Below, one piece after another: positions 1 through 10,365 of a DNA stretch of 64,000 bases. The stretch lies in assembly GCA_018907035.1 (NCBI GenBank), contig JACCIC010000004.1, positions 2,657,501 through 2,721,500 on the forward strand. Direction: 5' to 3'. The stretch comes from Sycobia sp. Sy_11 (Eukaryota > Arthropoda > Insecta > Hymenoptera > Epichrysomallidae). Positions within the stretch are counted from its first letter, which is position 1; each line of letters opens with the position of its first letter. A program made the position numbers and the translations under genes. The notes below the pieces were generated by a model. It saw nothing but the letters and a program-made list of their open reading frames with translations. It was not told the origin of the DNA and ran no database searches.

Positions 1-294
1 TTCCACCGCTTTCACCTGGATAATAATGATCTCTGCCCCATCTGTCCGACTTTGGTCGAGGATGCCGAGCATATATTAGTGAGCTGCCCTCGTTTTAGAA
101 CACAACGTGAGCACTTGATGAACATCATCAATAAGCCAATAAGATCAGAGAGCATCCTATCAATAATGCTGGAATCTTCTGAAAACTGGAAGGCAGTAGC
201 CAGTTTCGCAAAAGAGGTGATGACCAAACTTAGATATGCCGATAGAACTAAGCGAATGGCCCAGGATGAACCAGGCCAACTGATCCTATTTTAA
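1..294 (+). CDS. C-terminus of R1-clade LINE ORF2 (partial, cut by window edge)
   Basis: The frame is open from base 1 to a TAA at 292-294. It encodes the end of a non-LTR retrotransposon ORF2, the part after the reverse transcriptase. A CPIC motif near the start and a later H/C pair (DAEHILVSCPRF) form the CCHC-like zinc finger typical of R1-clade C-termini. The protein ends AQDEPGQLILF. It is nearly identical to the end of the longer copy on the minus strand at 13068-13934, so both belong to one family. The start lies outside the window, so whether this copy is complete cannot be judged. The call is made from motif and copy comparison; the R1-clade label follows from the longer copy. Confidence 0.85.
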   Translation, partial: FHRFHLDNNDLCPICPTLVEDAEHILVSCPRFRTQREHLMNIINKPIRSESILSIMLESSENWKAVASFAKEVMTKLRYADRTKRMAQDEPGQLILF

Positions 295-479
295 GATACA
301 GAGGACGAACACCGAACCCCTGATCACCTGTGTGGATGGGGGACGTAGGATAGTGTCATAAGAAGAGGAGTCGTACAGGCTAACTAACAGCCACGCCGAA
401 GTAATATTCCCGGATAGTTCCGGCGGGATGCTGGTTTCGAGAGGCCACTAGTGCACAGCTTGCTCTGCCTATGCCTAAT

Positions 480-482
<3 letters not shown>
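295..482 (+). mobile_element. 3' UTR of the R1-clade LINE copy
   Basis: This stretch matches the 3' UTR of the minus-strand copy (12877-13067) with only a handful of differences by eye, including the closing CTAATAAAA. The element runs straight into an AC repeat with no long poly(A). That is the arrangement expected of Waldo-type R1 elements, which target ACAY microsatellites. Confidence 0.8.

Positions 483-571
<89 letters not shown>
483..571. repeat. (AC)n followed by (AT)n microsatellite
   Basis: About 32 AC units are followed by about 12 AT units, immediately 3' of the LINE. It is either the target microsatellite of the insertion or an expansion of its tail. Confidence 0.95.
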
Positions 572-716
572 GATTATTGTATGTACATAGACTAATATTT
601 GTACGCAGTAAATTGACTGCCATACGCATTATATTTGTAAAATTAAAAGTAATATTAATTATCAATATTATTATTATTATTTATATTATTATTGTTAATA
701 TTATTATTATCTCTGG

Positions 717-1131
717 AGAGACATAGGACCATGTGGGCCTGATAATATCGTTCGGCTGATGCTAGAGAGCCATGAGAAGTGGTCCAGGATTTGCAATTTC
801 TGCAAAGCCATCCTGGACCACAAAAGAAGAATTGAAGAAGGCGTGTAAGCCCGCAAGGGCGAATAGGATGGCGCAGCCCAGAAGTAATGTCCTCATAGAC
901 GGTTCCTGGGCTGTACTTACGCCATCGTGAGGAGGTCTCCTCGGTGCACGCCTATCGACCCCGACTCGTAGCTCTTTTCATAGCTGTGGGAAGCAGTCGA
1001 AGGGAATGCACTGAGGAGGTAGTTTTTTAGTGGGTATGCCCTTCACAGGTGAGTCCTACATACCCGGGGACCGGTCTCCGGGATCCATAAAGGATTTTTC
1101 TCCTCTTCCCAAAAAAAAAAAAAAAAAAAAA
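717..1131 (+). mobile_element. 5'-truncated R1-type LINE 3' end with poly(A) tail
   Basis: The last 40 or so codons of a LINE ORF2 are readable from about 726 to a TAA at 846-848 (motifs RLMLESHEKW and CKAILDHKRR, typical of R1-type C-termini). A GC-rich 3' UTR follows, ending at a poly(A) run at 1111-1131. The 5' side breaks off in AT-rich sequence near 717, so this is a short dead-on-arrival copy. Its 3' UTR is unrelated to the copy at 1-482, so it is a second LINE family. Confidence 0.7.
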
Positions 1132-1866
1132 TATTATTATTATAAATCGGCAGCTCGTCTGATGTTAGACAAGCGGCGGCGATAATACACGACAATTTAA
1201 TTATAAAAGGGTCTGCAAAAGGCAAAATCAGGGAGTTCGTACAGTGGACTGGCTGACCCAAGGTCGTATAACTTGAACTCCTCCCGGAGCTATAAATTAT
1301 CCAGAGCTCAGAAAATTCCTGCCTGAAAAATCCTTCCGAAATTATTAACTTGATCTCTGTTGCGAGACGCTCCTCAAAAGACAGACGGTTAATAATTTTA
1401 CCCATCTCGAAGTGAACATGATCCTGGTTGTGAGGCGCTCCTCAAAAGACCAGTGGAATTAAGCTCGCCTTAGATTTCAACATAGATTAAATTCTACCTG
1501 TTAAGTATTATTTCCCCGCGTGAAAAATTGTACCGGGGATCCATGCGATAAATAGCGCCGCATTAAACAAACGTCGCGGAAACTAGCGCGAATCTAGTAG
1601 TTATAATATATTATATATATCTAGCTTTAAGTTAAACTTATTTCTTTTAAGTAATTATTTTCGTTTTATTTTGTTTGTTTCAGAATTTTGTCAAAAGAAG
1701 AGATTTTTCTGAATAAACATATTTTTATTTTTTGTTATAAAAAACATACTGTGTTTTGTTAAGTTATTTTCCAGATCCATCGCCCAATTCCGAATATACT
1801 TCCTCCTCTCTCAAATTACCCTGGAAAATACCGCGTAAGCTATCCCGAGGGGGACAGGAACGTTAC
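1132..1866 (+). repeat. Candidate LTR or LTR fragment
   Basis: This is non-coding, moderately GC-rich sequence with an AATAAA at about 1713 and an end reading GGAACGTTACA at 1856-1866, resembling the 3' end of a Gypsy-type LTR. I cannot fix the 5' end and find no target duplication. A 24-bp motif containing GCTCCTCAAAAGAC occurs twice, about 69 bp apart (near 1359 and 1428). Confidence 0.3.
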
Positions 1867-2126
1867 AAGTAATATTTGAATTTTTTTTTAATTTTATGAG
1901 ATTTTAAATTTCCATAATGTCTATATTAGAATTTTTAATTTTCACTGATCAAACAATATAGCTTTGCTCTTATGCGATCGAGCCAAAGAGTAATATTAAA
2001 TACAGTGCATGGTATAATAAGTGTATAGAGTGTGTGATAAAAGTTCTATGAGGGCGGAAAAAGTCCATGTAAAGTTCTCTACGAACAAGTTCTAAATGTC
2101 CCTGATAACAGGGAACTAGTAAAAAA
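1867..2126. other. AT-rich leader of the I-clade LINE; boundary unclear
   Basis: No coding signal. The 5' UTR of the LINE below presumably starts somewhere here, but no terminal motif or target duplication is visible. Confidence 0.4.
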
Positions 2127-3218
2127 ATGTTATCACCTTCAACGCTACCAACTTCTAATATTTCTTACAACAAAGTGGTTCAACAGGATCAGTTCCCCAC
2201 TAAAGAACAAACTATTGTACAAGAATATACCGTTGCAATTACAAAGTTAATAAATCCGACGTATCGCGCATTTCTCATAGTCGCATTTATATGTATATGA
2301 GCAGCAAGGAAATCGCTAACGAACTCACGAACAACAAGAAGAAAGTTAACATTCGATCGCATACATAGGAAATTCGCCCACTTATATCAAAATCAAAGAG
2401 AATTATAATATCAAATGTGTGCCCTATAATCACGTATTCAACCCATATCAAATATAACATGTTCCGTTCGCATATTTTGACTTTTGCAGACAAATGTATG
2501 TTGACCCTGATGAATTATTAAAAGTACCCGAATCACTACAGATAAATTTTGAGAACACACTATATATATTTCTCAACGAAAAAGCTTACTTGCTTTCTCT
2601 GCAAGCAAGAGGGGCTTTAGCACGACATTGTAACACCTCAAGTCAAATCTCGCAGAATACAACATTGCAACAAATAAACGTCAAAGAAAATGGAAAATAG
2701 CAAATAGGACAAAAACAATATATAGAAAACATGAAGGAAGAAGAAGAAAAAGAGTTAGTTCCTCCACCAGTTAAATCAAAGAGATCGTTTCCGGATGTAA
2801 GCTCACAATCTAGTGAAACGTCAAGTATAAAGAAAACTCTAAATACGAAAGCAAAAAAATTACCATTAATGTTACTGTAAATAATATTTCTGAGGAATTA
2901 CAACCTGTTAAAGAAAAATTAAGCAATATTGAAACTTCAATTACATTTGAAAATCTTTGCGAATTTCTAAGGGAGAGCTACGAAAATAAAAATATTTCAG
3001 AAACTACATTCAAATTGACAAACGATCTCACCAATTTAACAGAACTTTTAGAAAACATTTATCCTGTTCTTACAAAACTTTCTCGTAAAGGGAGGATTAC
3101 AAAAATAGTGAAATGCTTAAAAATGCTGAAGTCACTAGATGAAAAAGTAGATCAACCATCAAGCGAAGATACGAACTCCCTAGATGAATTTGAAAAATAT
3201 ATTATTTTGAAAACATAA
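2127..3218 (+). pseudogene. I-clade LINE ORF1 (gag-like), frameshifted
   Basis: A gag-like ORF1 can be followed through several frames from an ATG at 2127 to a TAA at 3216-3218. Readable blocks are an N-terminal part to about 2275, a block including MYVDPDELLKVPESLQINFE (2494 on), the remains of a cysteine/histidine knuckle around GALARHC near 2620, a Lys/Ser-rich stretch to about 2870, and a C-terminal acidic/helical block at 2875-3218. Stops and at least three frameshifts break it. ORF1 proteins of this kind bind LINE RNA and form the ribonucleoprotein. It lies directly upstream of the endonuclease/RT remains and reads in the same direction. Confidence 0.65.
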
Positions 3219-4204
3219 TATTTTGGAATACTCGTAGATTTTTACAAAGAAAAGAAGAAATTGAAACGCTAACAAAAAATATTGATTTGTTAATATATGT
3301 AGAATCATGGCGAACTATGAAAGACAACACGAATATCCAAGATTTATGACTGTTCGAAAGGATAGAAAAAATGCAAGAAGCGGCGGTATCATAATACTTA
3401 TTAGATAAAACTTAATATTTATCAAAATGAGCAACTTAAATATTCCAGATGAATCCATGAAACTGTGTGGTATAACTATAAATAATATTGCCTCACCGCT
3501 TGATATAATAACTATTTACAGATCTTGAGGCGCGAACTAACATAAGATAAGTCGCACACTTTAGTAATAAATGTAAACAATAATAATAACAGTATATTTA
3601 TAGGTGATCTTAATGCACCTAACATAATATGAAACAGTAGGTACTCTGATTTAAATAGCAAAAACTTTGAAAATGCTTTCAAGTCTCATGATCTAATTTT
3701 ATACATCATTTATAATTTTATATCATCTACTTATATGCATATACAGAGAAACTGTAAATTGAATTTAGATTTAGTATTATCAACAATAAACATAATAGAT
3801 AAAATTAGTGTAGAAGTGTTAAATGAAACATTAGGATTGAATCATTTTCAAATCTTTATAAAAATCAATGCAAAGACACTATTACGCAAAAAAGGTTTTA
3901 AATTAAAATACGTTCGAACAAATTGGGAAAAATTTGTAGAACACCTAGAAAGTAAATATTTTGAATTTTTTCAAGCGAGTACGAGCAACTGGAAGCCAAT
4001 TGTAAATACAATATATTTATGGATGCTATAACAGAAGCTTTAAAAGTTAGTACGCCTAGAAAAATTATTGCAAGCATACAAATTATTATAACAACCCTAC
4101 TCCTTGGTGGGATAATGAATGCAATATTGCCAATAGGCGACGTCTCAGAGTCAATAAATTACATACACATCAAAACTATGTATGGAAAAAGTATAAGGTT
4201 ATAA
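3205..4204 (+). pseudogene. I-clade LINE ORF2, endonuclease domain (decayed)
   Basis: The apurinic-like endonuclease region of ORF2. In order: IIFWNTRRFL near the start, DLLIYVESW, then IFIGDLNAPNII near 3600, where GDLNA is the conserved catalytic block, then LDLVLSTINI near 3765 and NETLGLNHFQIFI near 3820, where the usual SDHFPI motif has decayed to LNHFQI. The linker to the RT follows to about 4200. Many stops and frameshifts are present. In an active LINE this domain nicks target DNA to prime reverse transcription. Confidence 0.75.
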
Positions 4205-5001
4205 AAAACAAATGGATCAAGACACCTACCACGCACACAAATAAAAATTTGCAATGACAGACTGAAATCATACATGCGCTAAAAAAGCTAAGTCCTTTGC
4301 GGGTGTAGACAAATCCTGAGAATTTTCCCAGTTGTCAAGTAAATAAATTCTTCGATGCACTCTTCAACTTTGCAGAATTTAATACAGCATTACAAGCGAA
4401 AAATTCTAACTCAGGTTTTCAAAAATTCAACGACAGGTATGGATGGGATCGATATATATTTAACGAAATAATATAGAAATGAACGCTATACAAAAGTTGG
4501 AAACATGCTTACATCAACTTCATAAGCAAAGCAGACGGTATCAATGTACGACCAATTGCACTTACTTCGCGTACCTGCAAACTATTGGAAACTCTAATAA
4601 AAAATCGAATGCAATGGTGGGTTGAACATAATAATTACACATCTACAAGCCGACACGGCTTCCGTAAAGGTAAATCTTATGCAGATAATTTAATCAACCT
4701 GAGCCTAAAAGTTAAGGAAGCATTTATAGAAGAAAGAAAACAAATATTATCAGCGTTCCTAGATGTTCAGTCTGCCTATGAGAATGCTAATATTGAAATT
4801 TTACTTGAAAAATTAGCTGGGTTAGGGTGCTCATTTAATATAATATACTGCATTAAATTTCTTATACATGAAAGATATATACATACAAAAACTGCACATC
4901 AAGATGAAATAAGATAGGTTGGCAAGGGCGTTCCACAAGGGGGTGTATTGAACCCACTTTTATATACAATTTATGTCTCTAAAATAACAGAAAAGCTATA
5001 A
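4205..5001 (+). pseudogene. I-clade LINE ORF2, reverse transcriptase N-terminal half
   Basis: After a poorly readable 300 bp, the RT begins: INVRPIALTSRTCKLLE near 4550, then RHGFRKGKS, a FLDVQSAYENA block (first catalytic Asp region) near 4760, and GVPQGGVLNPLLYTIYVSKI near 4927, one stop upstream. The frame ends abruptly where the Copia element was inserted. The continuation is 14 kb away at 19033, beginning exactly at the next RT motif. Confidence 0.9.
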
Positions 5002-5006
5002 AAAAA
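5002..5006. repeat. Target-site duplication of the Copia element (left)
   Basis: AAAAA at 5002-5006 is repeated at 19028-19032. Removing 5007-19032 rejoins the LINE RT frame (AAAAATGTGG). Confidence 0.75.
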
Positions 5007-5213
5007 TGTAGGTTTATATGAAATAAATAGACAAAGAATATGAATAATAATCAGATCTTTTTAAAGCACGCCTGAACTCTATAAGCTGCCAGTACGAACT
5101 AACTGCACAAGCAAGGCGGCGCACAGCCGCCGAGTGGAGCGCTCTCATGTTACATACTTACACATGTCGAATTTACCTAGAAGTGTGTAGGGCTAACGTC
5201 TTTTATTCCAACA
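5007..5213 (-). repeat. Copia 3' LTR
   Basis: 207 bp, TGTAGG...CCAACA on the plus strand, so TGTTGG...CCTACA in element orientation. About 90 percent identical by eye to 18824-19027. Confidence 0.93.
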
Positions 5214-5226
5214 TTCTCTCTCGGTA
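5214..5226 (-). other. Copia polypurine tract
   Basis: On the minus strand CGAGAGAGAA directly precedes the 3' LTR, the expected position of the plus-strand primer for reverse transcription. Confidence 0.65.
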
Positions 5227-5645
5227 GCACTGACGCACTTACATTATTCTGTCTTGCATATGCAAGTTACCAATTAATCTTTATTAATATTTTCATTTAA
5301 GATACATACACACATTTGTCATTAATTTCGTTCAAACACAAGTAACAAGTAATTAAAAATAAGCGAACATATATTTACAATAGTAATTTATGATATTAAT
5401 AATAAGTCAATCAACAGAATGCCTTAATTGCTGTGTGTATATGTTGCTGTATCTTCATTGGATATATAAATATGTAAATGTGATGATTTTGGAAACAATT
5501 AGGAAATGGATGAATTTAATTTGTTAATAAATCGTTTGAGCTGTGAATCAGTCCTCTTTTATTGATCGTTACATGCAATTATGAATTTCATTCCTCCATT
5601 TCACTCCAATTATCCTCACAGCCATCTGTAAATATATATGAACAA
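5227..5645. other. Copia region between RNase H and the polypurine tract
   Basis: AT-rich, no ORF; the 3' untranslated part of the element. Confidence 0.6.
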
Positions 5646-6385
5646 TTAACAGTTGAATAGTCGATTAGTTAGCCTAACGTGAGATTCTAATTGCAGTCCC
5701 TTCGTAAAAATGTCGGCTAGCTGATCCACGGTTTTAATCCATTTAACTTCAATTAATTTACGTGTTGCGCATTCCATAATGTAATGTTCTTTTCTGTCAG
5801 TCATGTGTCTTAGTTTACTACTCTCGTCAGTTTTAGCGCGTGCTTGAGCGGCCTGGTTGTCGCAGTGTAACGTTATCGGGTACATATCTAATCGCAGAAT
5901 AGTTTTGAGGGAATTATGCAAAGCTATAACTTCCTGACACGTATTACTCATGGCTACATATTCGGCCTGGCAGGTAGACAGAGCTACACTTGGTTGTTTC
6001 TGAATCTTCCAGCCGATTGTATCTATCATCATAACCGCAAGTTGTTAGAGAACCTTTGCAGTCCGACAGACTTGCATCTGAATATACGTTTAGATCTTTA
6101 TCTAGCCCTTTATACATTAAGCCTAAACTCAGTGTCCCTGCCAGATATCTAAATACCCGAATGACCATTCGCCATTCGAATTCTGTCGGATTGATTTGGT
6201 GTCGACTTAACACGTTAACCGCATACGAGATGCCAGGTCACGTTGCGTTGGCGAGATACGGCAATGAGCCTATTGTTTCTCGGTATAAGCTGTTCCAGAT
6301 TTCTTTGAAGTTATTTCCTATTTCCTCTCTGTCTCTACGATCTACGTTGGTTGCATCGTTAGGTGTGATTGGTGTACCTACTGAT
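5646..6385 (-). pseudogene. Copia RNase H domain (frameshifted)
   Basis: Two overlapping minus-strand frames (5944-6213 and 5646-6032) together cover the end of the RT connection and the Copia RNase H. Readable motifs are NVYSDASLSDCKGS (the catalytic Asp block, near 6115), VALSTCQAEYVAMS (near 5990, catalytic Glu), ITLHCDNQAA (near 5880) and the closing VDQLADIFTKGL (near 5710). 6214-6385 continues the preceding frame toward the RT with a frameshift near 6390. RNase H removes the RNA strand during reverse transcription. Confidence 0.9.
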
Positions 6386-7084
6386 TTAGTGTTGATCGAA
6401 CCTATCCATCATGTTCCGTATGAACTTTTCCTGCGATAATTTCATGGTGCCTGTGTTATTGTCCCGTTCGATGTTAATTCTGAAGAATTCTTTTGGTTCG
6501 TTAAATATTTTAATTTTAAACTCTCTACTTAATCTGTTTATTGTTTCAGAAATCTCTCCGTTATCATTACTCATTATTAGTATGTCGTCAACATGCAGTA
6601 GTAATATCACTATCTTACTTTGATTTATTTTAATAAATAGACACGGATCTAAATCATTGTTTTTAAAACCTAATTCATTCGCGGTTTCGGTGAATTTGAT
6701 ATTCCACCTTTTCGGGCTAACTTTTAATCCGTATAATAACCGTTTTAGTTTTAGTATGTTATTTTGATTTCGTTTTTCACAGTCAGTCAAGCCTTCTGGA
6801 AATTTCAGATATATATCGTCTTCTATATCTCCGTACAAGAATACGATTTCAACATCTAGCTGTTTAAGTACTAGCCTGAATTTAGTGGCTATAGCTAAAA
6901 ATGCTCTGACTAAAGACAGTCTCGACACGGGCGCATAGGTCTCCCTAATGTCATATAAATTTTTATCTCGGAATCCCCGGATTACTAATCTTGCTTTGAA
7001 AGTAATTTTCCCATCATTCGCTATTTTCTTTTTGAACACCCATCGCGAATCTAATATATTTGGTTTCGGTTGTTCACTATACAT
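6386..7084 (-). pseudogene. Copia reverse transcriptase
   Basis: An open 232-residue stretch with the RVT_2 domain typical of Copia. In order: DSRWVFKKKI, KARLVIRGF, YAPVSRLSLVRAFLAIA, LKQLDVEIVFLYGDIEDDIY (first catalytic Asp; the usual FLNG is FLYG here), LLYGLKVSPKRW, and LLHVDDILIMS, the catalytic YVDD-type motif with His in place of Tyr. Upstream (7085-7200) the frame continues without Met through SWKHAIRQEIN. The ORF ends in a frameshift into the RNase H region. Confidence 0.92.
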
Positions 7085-7486
7085 TTCGCCTTTATTTATT
7101 TCTACGAATACGCTTTTCTCAGCTAACGAGTTTATTTCCTGTCGAATCGCATGTTTCCAGGATTCACTGTCTGACGAGTTTATCGCTTCCCTATAGGTTT
7201 AAGGATCTCCGTTTATTCTAGCTAATAGCGCATGATATTTAACATCTATATTTTTATCCTCCGTATCCAAGGAATAAACTATTTGACTTTTCGTTCTTTT
7301 AAACATGCTTCGTGTGATTCTTTGCTCTCGCTGTTTTATAGTTTTTGTACTGTCTTGTGGACTGTCCGTCTTGTTGTCGTGTTTGAAGTGGTCTTTATAT
7401 GTCTGACTTTCTATGAACCTTACATCCCTAGACTCATATATTTTTCTATTCTCTGGTACATATATATTATAACCATTATTGTTGTA
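7085..7486 (-). pseudogene. Copia integrase-RT linker
   Basis: The first 120 bp next to the RT translate as RT N-terminal sequence (ESWKHAIRQEINSLAEKSVF). The rest, expected to be the variable linker, is interrupted by stops. Confidence 0.6.
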
Positions 7487-8719
7487 CTATACTAGAAATC
7501 CCTTAATGCCTGTGGTACTGAATTTATTCTCTGTTCCCCTTTGCTTCCTAAATATTGCAATGCACCCGAATTGTCTCCATTTGGTTGGATCTATTTTGTA
7601 TCTATCTAAGAGTACCTTTAATGGTATATTGTAGTTAACCAATTTATGTAGTGTTCTGTTGTATATGTAGTTTGCAGTGCGGACTGCTGAATCCCAGTGT
7701 GTTGGTGGCATTCCTGCTTCCTGATTCCACTTATTTTCTAACGTTCGATTAAATCTTTCTGCCACTCCGTTATGCTCCGGCGTTTCGGAGCACGTGAGCT
7801 GTAACTCGGCTCCTAATTTATCTAAGATGTTTATCGTATCTGAGCTCGTAAACTCAGTGCCTTTATCGCACCTGAGGTAGCATACTTTTTCGTCAATACC
7901 GAGGATATTTCTCCATCTCTTCACTCCTCTCTCTAAATATTCTCTGGTATTGTTCTTATGGCGCATCGGGTATGTTAACGCAGTTCTACTGTAGTCATCT
8001 ACTATTACCAATATAAATTTGTATCCGTGTCGATATGATGGTGGGCTTATTGGTCCCATCGTATCTGCATCTGCAATATCTATCTTTTCGTCATTTAAAT
8101 ATATCTCGAATCCATGCTCTACGAGCTTTCTTAGCGAGAATAGATTTTTCGAAAGATTACTTGAGTATAGAACATTTTTAAGTTTTATGGATTTGCCTAA
8201 CTCGTTCTCAATTTTCATATCTCCCTTGCCTTCTATCTGTAGATCCAACCTTTTGTTCGCGCATTTTATTTTAGATTTGTAGTTAGTATCTAAATTATTA
8301 AAAGAGATTTTACTATTGCTGATGTGCTCAGTAGCTCCTGAATCAGCGATGAATTCCAGTACATTGTTATGTTTAATTTTTCTTATGGTATGTTTATCAA
8401 ATGTATTAAGTATAAAATAATCATTTTCCTTACCTATCGGAGTTTCTTCCTCTTGTATAGCGGCAAGGCTAAAAGGATTTTTGCTTTTTAAAGGCTTTCT
8501 CTCGTATCTCAATCGTTTGAGCTTGTTCTCTGATCGTATTGGGGCCTTTCTCTTTTCAAGATCCCCATTTGGCCTCTTGGACCTACAGTCCTTGGCAATG
8601 TGGTTGCCCGCTTTGCAGTAATTATGGCAAAAGATCTTGCCTTGATTCGGGCAGTTTGCACTCATGTGCCCTTTCTCCCCGCATCCATAACATCTCCTCT
8701 TATCGTTGTCAAAAGACAA
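7487..8719 (-). pseudogene. Copia nucleocapsid, protease and integrase (internally deleted)
   Basis: A 410-residue open frame. Residues 10-23 are a CCHC zinc knuckle (CYGCGEKGHMSANC) with a second imperfect knuckle at 31-45. Residues 126-129 (DSGA) are the aspartic protease active site. The integrase core follows with D219 (DADTMGP), D285 (RCDKGTEF) and E321 (HNGVAERFN), a perfect DD35E spacing. The GAG-pre-integrase/HHCC zinc-binding part that normally separates protease and core is missing: EIYLNDEKIDIA joins directly to DTMGPISPP. The DNA at the joint is a GCAGATGCAGAT repeat (8063-8074), suggesting a microhomology deletion that kept the frame. Translation comes from a frameshifted gag upstream. 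Confidence 0.92.
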
Positions 8720-8749
8720 TCTCGCTCCCGTATCGCGTCTCGGGGCTCC

Positions 8750-9226
8750 TTATATATATACGCGTATTTTAGGCCTCGCGTCTCTAGGCTCTGGCCGTCC
8801 CCGTGTAAAGGGAAAGGACAACCAACTCATTCTTACATTGAGAAAGCTCCCTTGAGCCTCTCTCACAGGCTTCACCGCTTCCACCTGCAGTATCAAGTTT
8901 TTGAGTTTTTCTAACTCCATTTCTACACCCAGTGTGCCTTCATGAAGGCAATCTGCTAAAATAGTTTCTGGGAGTGAACCAGCAATCGCGTTGTAAAAGA
9001 TATCGCGCTTTTCATCGCTTGATAATTTATTCGATCTCAGCGCGTTTTCAAAAGTTCTAATTTTATCCTCAAAGTGATTCCAGAAGTCGGCTGCTTTTTC
9101 CTTGCTCGGATTATACTTTGATCTATATAAGTCTTTCCTAGCCGCGACTCGCGTGACTTTACATTCAAGGAGTTTGTATTCTTCAAGTTTTTGAATTATT
9201 TTACGCGGTGACTTTATTTCTACCAC
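8750..9226 (-). pseudogene. Copia gag (capsid region)
   Basis: An open stretch of 158 codons resembling the UBN2/gag-polypeptide family of Copia elements (KYNPSKEKAADFWNHFEDKI, YNAIAGSLPETILADCL). It ends one frame away from the nucleocapsid knuckle at 8690, with the joint at about 8720-8750. Capsid protein of the virus-like particle. The first codons (MVEI) are probably not the original start, since coding-like sequence continues upstream with stops. Confidence 0.75.
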
Positions 9227-9576
9227 GCGTCGATAATATATTCAATCTATATGATTAATAATGATTTCACGTACTTTATGTTTGTCATCCGTTATTTTCC
9301 TATCCGAATACTTATTAATTTCTTGTTCATCTGTACTAATAATGTAATCTCACCTTTTTGTTCTCAATTCGGTTGTAAAGTAGTCTTTAAAAATTTCAAA
9401 TCGCGAATCAATCGTTAGCTTATATTTCCTGCATACTCCGCTATCTTTACTTACTACACTTTCAAGGCGTTCTGCGAGTAATTCAATTTTATCATCGCTT
9501 GATCTTTCTTTTAATTTATTTTCTAGCAATTTGTAACTATCTGTTCAATGTTCGACACAATATTAATATCATCGCG
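9227..9576 (-). pseudogene. Decayed gag N-terminal region
   Basis: Short Lys/Glu/Ile-rich open pieces in changing frames connect the gag above to the upstream ORF. I recognise no domain. Confidence 0.4.
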
Positions 9577-10087
9577 TTACTCTACTTGTTTTTCGACATC
9601 ATTGCTTTGGTTAATCTCCACGCTCGTGTTTTGACATTCTTTGTCAGCCTTGATCACATCTTTTCGGACTAATACATCTTTTCTCGCATCGTAATTAGAC
9701 ACACAGTCTGCTGACATCTTATCTGACACAGGTTTATTATACACTGTGTCATTATTCAAATTGTTTATAGATATATTATTGAAATACATAGAATCATATA
9801 TAGAGCTATTAGAATCAATATATTTTTCAAAATTATTGTAATTTTTAGATCTTACCTCATCCCAGTTTTCGTCTTGGTTACTTACTACCCTGCCCTCAAC
9901 AATGGTTGGGACGGGGCGCATTACACCATATGCAAACGGGTTGGCTTCAGGCCAAGCCTCCTGGCTTAAGCCTGTACTCTCCTGCTCTTTAGAGCTTTTC
10001 ATTTCGAGCGCAACATTTTTGCGTATCTCCTCGCATTCTCGCTCATGGACCGCGTTTTTTATTATTTGAATGCTCTTGATGCGAGTC

Positions 10088-10143
<56 letters not shown>

Positions 10144-10365
10144 CTGATCCTTGATGTCGTTAAGGTTCAGGACGTGTAATTTTACAGTTTCCGTCAGTTG
10201 CAGAGATAAGTTTTGGATCAACTCTTTGTTCAGTTCTTTCTGTTGACGAAAGAATTCAGCTCTTTCTTTGACGGCACTTTCTTTAACTAGACTTGCTTTA
10301 CGTAGGAACAGGCCACGCCAAAGAAGTATTTGACGCAGCAGTCTACCTTGCCCACTGCTCCACAC
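9577..10365 (-). CDS. Charged coiled-coil-like ORF upstream of gag, unknown function
   Basis: 262 codons, minus strand, directly upstream of the gag remains and probably part of the Copia element. Residues 24-70 are rich in Lys, Glu and Gln with heptad-like Leu spacing (ELNKELIQNLSLQLTETVKL). An Arg-Glu dipeptide repeat follows, encoded by the (TC)n/(GA)n run at 10091-10137, then a Glu/Lys helix, and an Asn/Ser/Asp-rich C-terminal third with no motif I recognise. Conservation of an open frame through a microsatellite suggests real or recently real coding sequence. It could be an extended gag leader domain, a separate ORF, or a piece of another element. The start codon is a guess. Confidence 0.45.
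10091..10137. repeat. (TC)n microsatellite, in frame with an Arg-Glu repeat
   Basis: About 23 TC units on the plus strand, read as GA on the minus strand and translated as alternating Arg and Glu. Confidence 0.95.

Noticed and set aside
384..726. ORFs on both strands across the AC/AT array
   Set aside because: They translate the microsatellite (Cys-Val, His-Thr, Ile-Tyr repeats) and have no other support.
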